Virus record (IMG/VR): IMGVR_UViG_3300025127_000354
Span: 1 to 20,867 of that record
Source: a virus
Reading direction: 5' to 3' (one strand)
Length of the DNA: 20,867 nucleotides
Made by a program: the position numbers and the translations under genes. The notes beneath the pieces were generated by a model. That model saw nothing but the letters and a program-made list of their open reading frames with translations, was not told the DNA's origin and searched no databases. Shown here one piece after another: positions 19,883 to 20,867 of the stretch; the first letter of the stretch is position 1, and every line of letters starts with the position of its first letter.

Positions 19883-20121
19883 ACAGACTTATCACGGCAT
19901 CTCTCGTAATAATTATCATACTCATTTTATGGTTGGTTTATATAAGTATCTTAAACGCTCATACGAGAATGTTTTACAAAGCATTTTCAATGGGTTCAGA
20001 AGAGACAAAAGAAGAATATGAGCGACTTTTAGAGTTTGAAAATTCAAGAGATATATTAGATGCGAAATGTATGATGTTAGACAAAGAATGGATTGAAAAC
20101 CAACATAGGAGGCCGAAATGA
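19879..20121 (+). CDS. Small N-terminally anchored membrane protein (80 aa)
   Basis: The GTG at 19879 overlaps the exonuclease stop (GTGA), and GGGGTGA precedes it. Residues about 6-26 (TASLVIIIILILWLVYISIL) form one membrane segment. A soluble, acidic and charged tail follows, with SEETKEEYERLLEFENSRDI. The orientation is probably N-out or N-in with no cleavage site seen. Small single-span proteins in early phage operons often affect host membrane or superinfection, but no specific role is supported. Its last bases overlap the next ATG. Confidence 0.65.
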   Translation: MNRLITASLVIIIILILWLVYISILNAHTRMFYKAFSMGSEETKEEYERLLEFENSRDILDAKCMMLDKEWIENQHRRPK

Positions 20122-20417
20122 AATACGCTAGAGACTATCCTGATGACAATCGTTATCGTGAGGAAGAAAACCGAAATCAATCAACAACAAAACAACCTGA
20201 TTTTAGAGCAAACGCAGGAGTGAGTTTCATAAACAAAGATGGGAAAGAAGAGTGGGAAAATAAAAGTTGTGGTTATGCTTATATTCAAGAAGACAACACT
20301 ATTCAAATTACGATTGATGTAATAACAGTTGTTGGACTCTGTATGGCGGTTTTGGGTTCTCCAAAAAGGAAACAACTTAAAATCTTTTTAAACAAGTCTG
20401 ATAACAATAGACGTTAA
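20118..20417 (+). CDS. Hypothetical protein (99 aa)
   Basis: The ATG at 20118 overlaps the previous stop (ATGA) and has an AGGAGG site upstream. The first 35 residues (MKYARDYPDDNRYREEENRN) are polar and probably disordered. FRANAGVSFINKDGKEEWEN and YAYIQEDNTIQITIDVITVV form a beta-rich section. A basic end, KRKQLKIFLNKSDNNRR, closes it. No family was recognised. The region after it is a canonical terminator. Confidence 0.58.
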   Translation: MKYARDYPDDNRYREEENRNQSTTKQPDFRANAGVSFINKDGKEEWENKSCGYAYIQEDNTIQITIDVITVVGLCMAVLGSPKRKQLKIFLNKSDNNRR

Positions 20418-20422
20418 TCATA

Positions 20423-20449
20423 CGGGGGATACAACCCCCGTTTTTTTTT
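20423..20449 (+). terminator. Rho-independent terminator directly before the 20459 gene
   Basis: CGGGGG (20423-20428), loop ATACAA and CCCCCG (20435-20440) form a six-pair stem, followed by nine T (20441-20449). The next four bases are GGAG of the following gene, so the terminator runs straight into its ribosome-binding site. Confidence 0.88.
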
Positions 20450-20458
20450 GGAGATTGT

Positions 20459-20867
20459 ATGAGTTACAAAAACGTTCCCTTGTATCAAGTAATAATAAAT
20501 TCTAAACGATACGATGGTTTTCAAAACAGAATTTCATATACTAAACGGAACATGATTTTTGCAAGCGCTGTTTCTGCGTTAGCAGAACTGTCAAAATGGG
20601 AGTTTACTTCAACAATAAAAGAACAATTAAAACAAGTGAATTCCGCAAAGTTGGTCGCATTAGAAGATGATGGATGTCTGTTTTTTAAAGATAAAGAATC
20701 TTTTTATTCTTGTTTACTTGTCATAGAAAAAAAATCAATCACACCTAGTAAACACAATTTCATCAAGTTTTTTAACAATAATTCAACTCATCAGTCATTA
20801 TTTATTGATTTAGATTTTGAAAATCTCAAAAAATCGTATCACAATGAAACGATTAATTTGGGGGAAA
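20459..20867 (+). CDS. Hypothetical protein, partial (3' end off window)
   Basis: The ATG at 20459 has GGAGATTGT upstream and the frame is open to the window edge (136 codons seen). The product MSYKNVPLYQVIINSKRYDG continues with a basic helical part (NMIFASAVSALAELSKWEFT) and a mixed, Phe/Lys/Ser-rich remainder. No domain was recognised. It follows a strong terminator, so transcription must read through it or start inside the 20118 gene. Confidence 0.6.
   Translation, partial: MSYKNVPLYQVIINSKRYDGFQNRISYTKRNMIFASAVSALAELSKWEFTSTIKEQLKQVNSAKLVALEDDGCLFFKDKESFYSCLLVIEKKSITPSKHNFIKFFNNNSTHQSLFIDLDFENLKKSYHNETINLGE

Noticed and set aside
14798-20867. Integrase and attachment site
   Set aside because: No tyrosine or serine recombinase motif and no tRNA-end repeat were found, so lysogeny cannot be argued from this window.

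Overview
The window is a fragment of a tailed double-stranded DNA phage (or prophage) genome. It is AT-rich by eye and densely packed with short, overlapping genes. No host genes, integrase, tRNA or rRNA were seen. The head module has a terminase pair, a long P22-type portal with a helical C-terminal tail, a scaffold, an SU10/DUF5309-type major capsid protein and an SU10-type adaptor. This set points to a short-tailed (podovirus-like) phage. Sigma70-type promoters, GGAG ribosome-binding sites, a boxA copy of the Enterobacteria type and lambda-like recombination genes (Exo, DUF1071 annealing protein, NinB, YbcO) suggest a gammaproteobacterial host. That host call is inference.

Layout. (1) Positions 1-12373, minus strand, is the late operon, read from right to left. 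It runs: a Lys-rich 43-aa protein, a 237-aa conserved phage protein, four small very basic proteins, a ParB-like protein, a T4 beta-glucosyltransferase-like enzyme, a 60-aa protein, TerS, TerL, a small coiled-coil ORF overlapping the portal start, the portal, an EF-hand-containing protein, a 75-aa protein, scaffold, major capsid protein, a repeat-rich gap, a 100-aa protein, the adaptor and a tail-hub-like protein cut by the window edge. (2) Positions 12374-12693 form a 320-nt non-coding region with a rho-independent terminator facing the late operon and several inverted repeats. (3) Positions 12694-13757, minus, hold three unrecognised small genes. They are divergent from (4) 13911-14814, plus, which encodes a papain/C39-like protein and a conserved small phage protein. 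(5) Positions 14798-17488, minus, hold a lambda nin-like cluster: HTH regulator, PD-(D/E)XK-like nuclease, a small ORF, a replication-type protein, NinB, a YbcO-like zinc/HNH protein, a Q/sigma-region-4-like protein and two small genes. (6) Positions 17569-20867, plus, hold an early-type operon with an annealing protein and lambda-type exonuclease, small membrane and unknown proteins, and a gene cut by the right edge.

How it may work. Two strong plus-strand promoters (TTGACA-N17-TATAGT) drive the two rightward operons. Each sits in a divergent intergenic region with a palindrome that could be an operator. The HTH protein beside the second is the likely regulator. Exo plus the annealing protein make a Red-like recombination pair, with NinB as mediator. 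The Q-like protein and the terminator in front of the late genes suggest, but do not prove, a lambda-like antitermination switch for head and packaging genes. The most unusual points are the glucosyltransferase/ParB pair inside the packaging operon, the 9-nt-period repeats that fold as two nested hairpins downstream of the capsid gene, and G6/C6 hairpins followed by TTTGGAGA ribosome-binding sites that recur at four gene boundaries.
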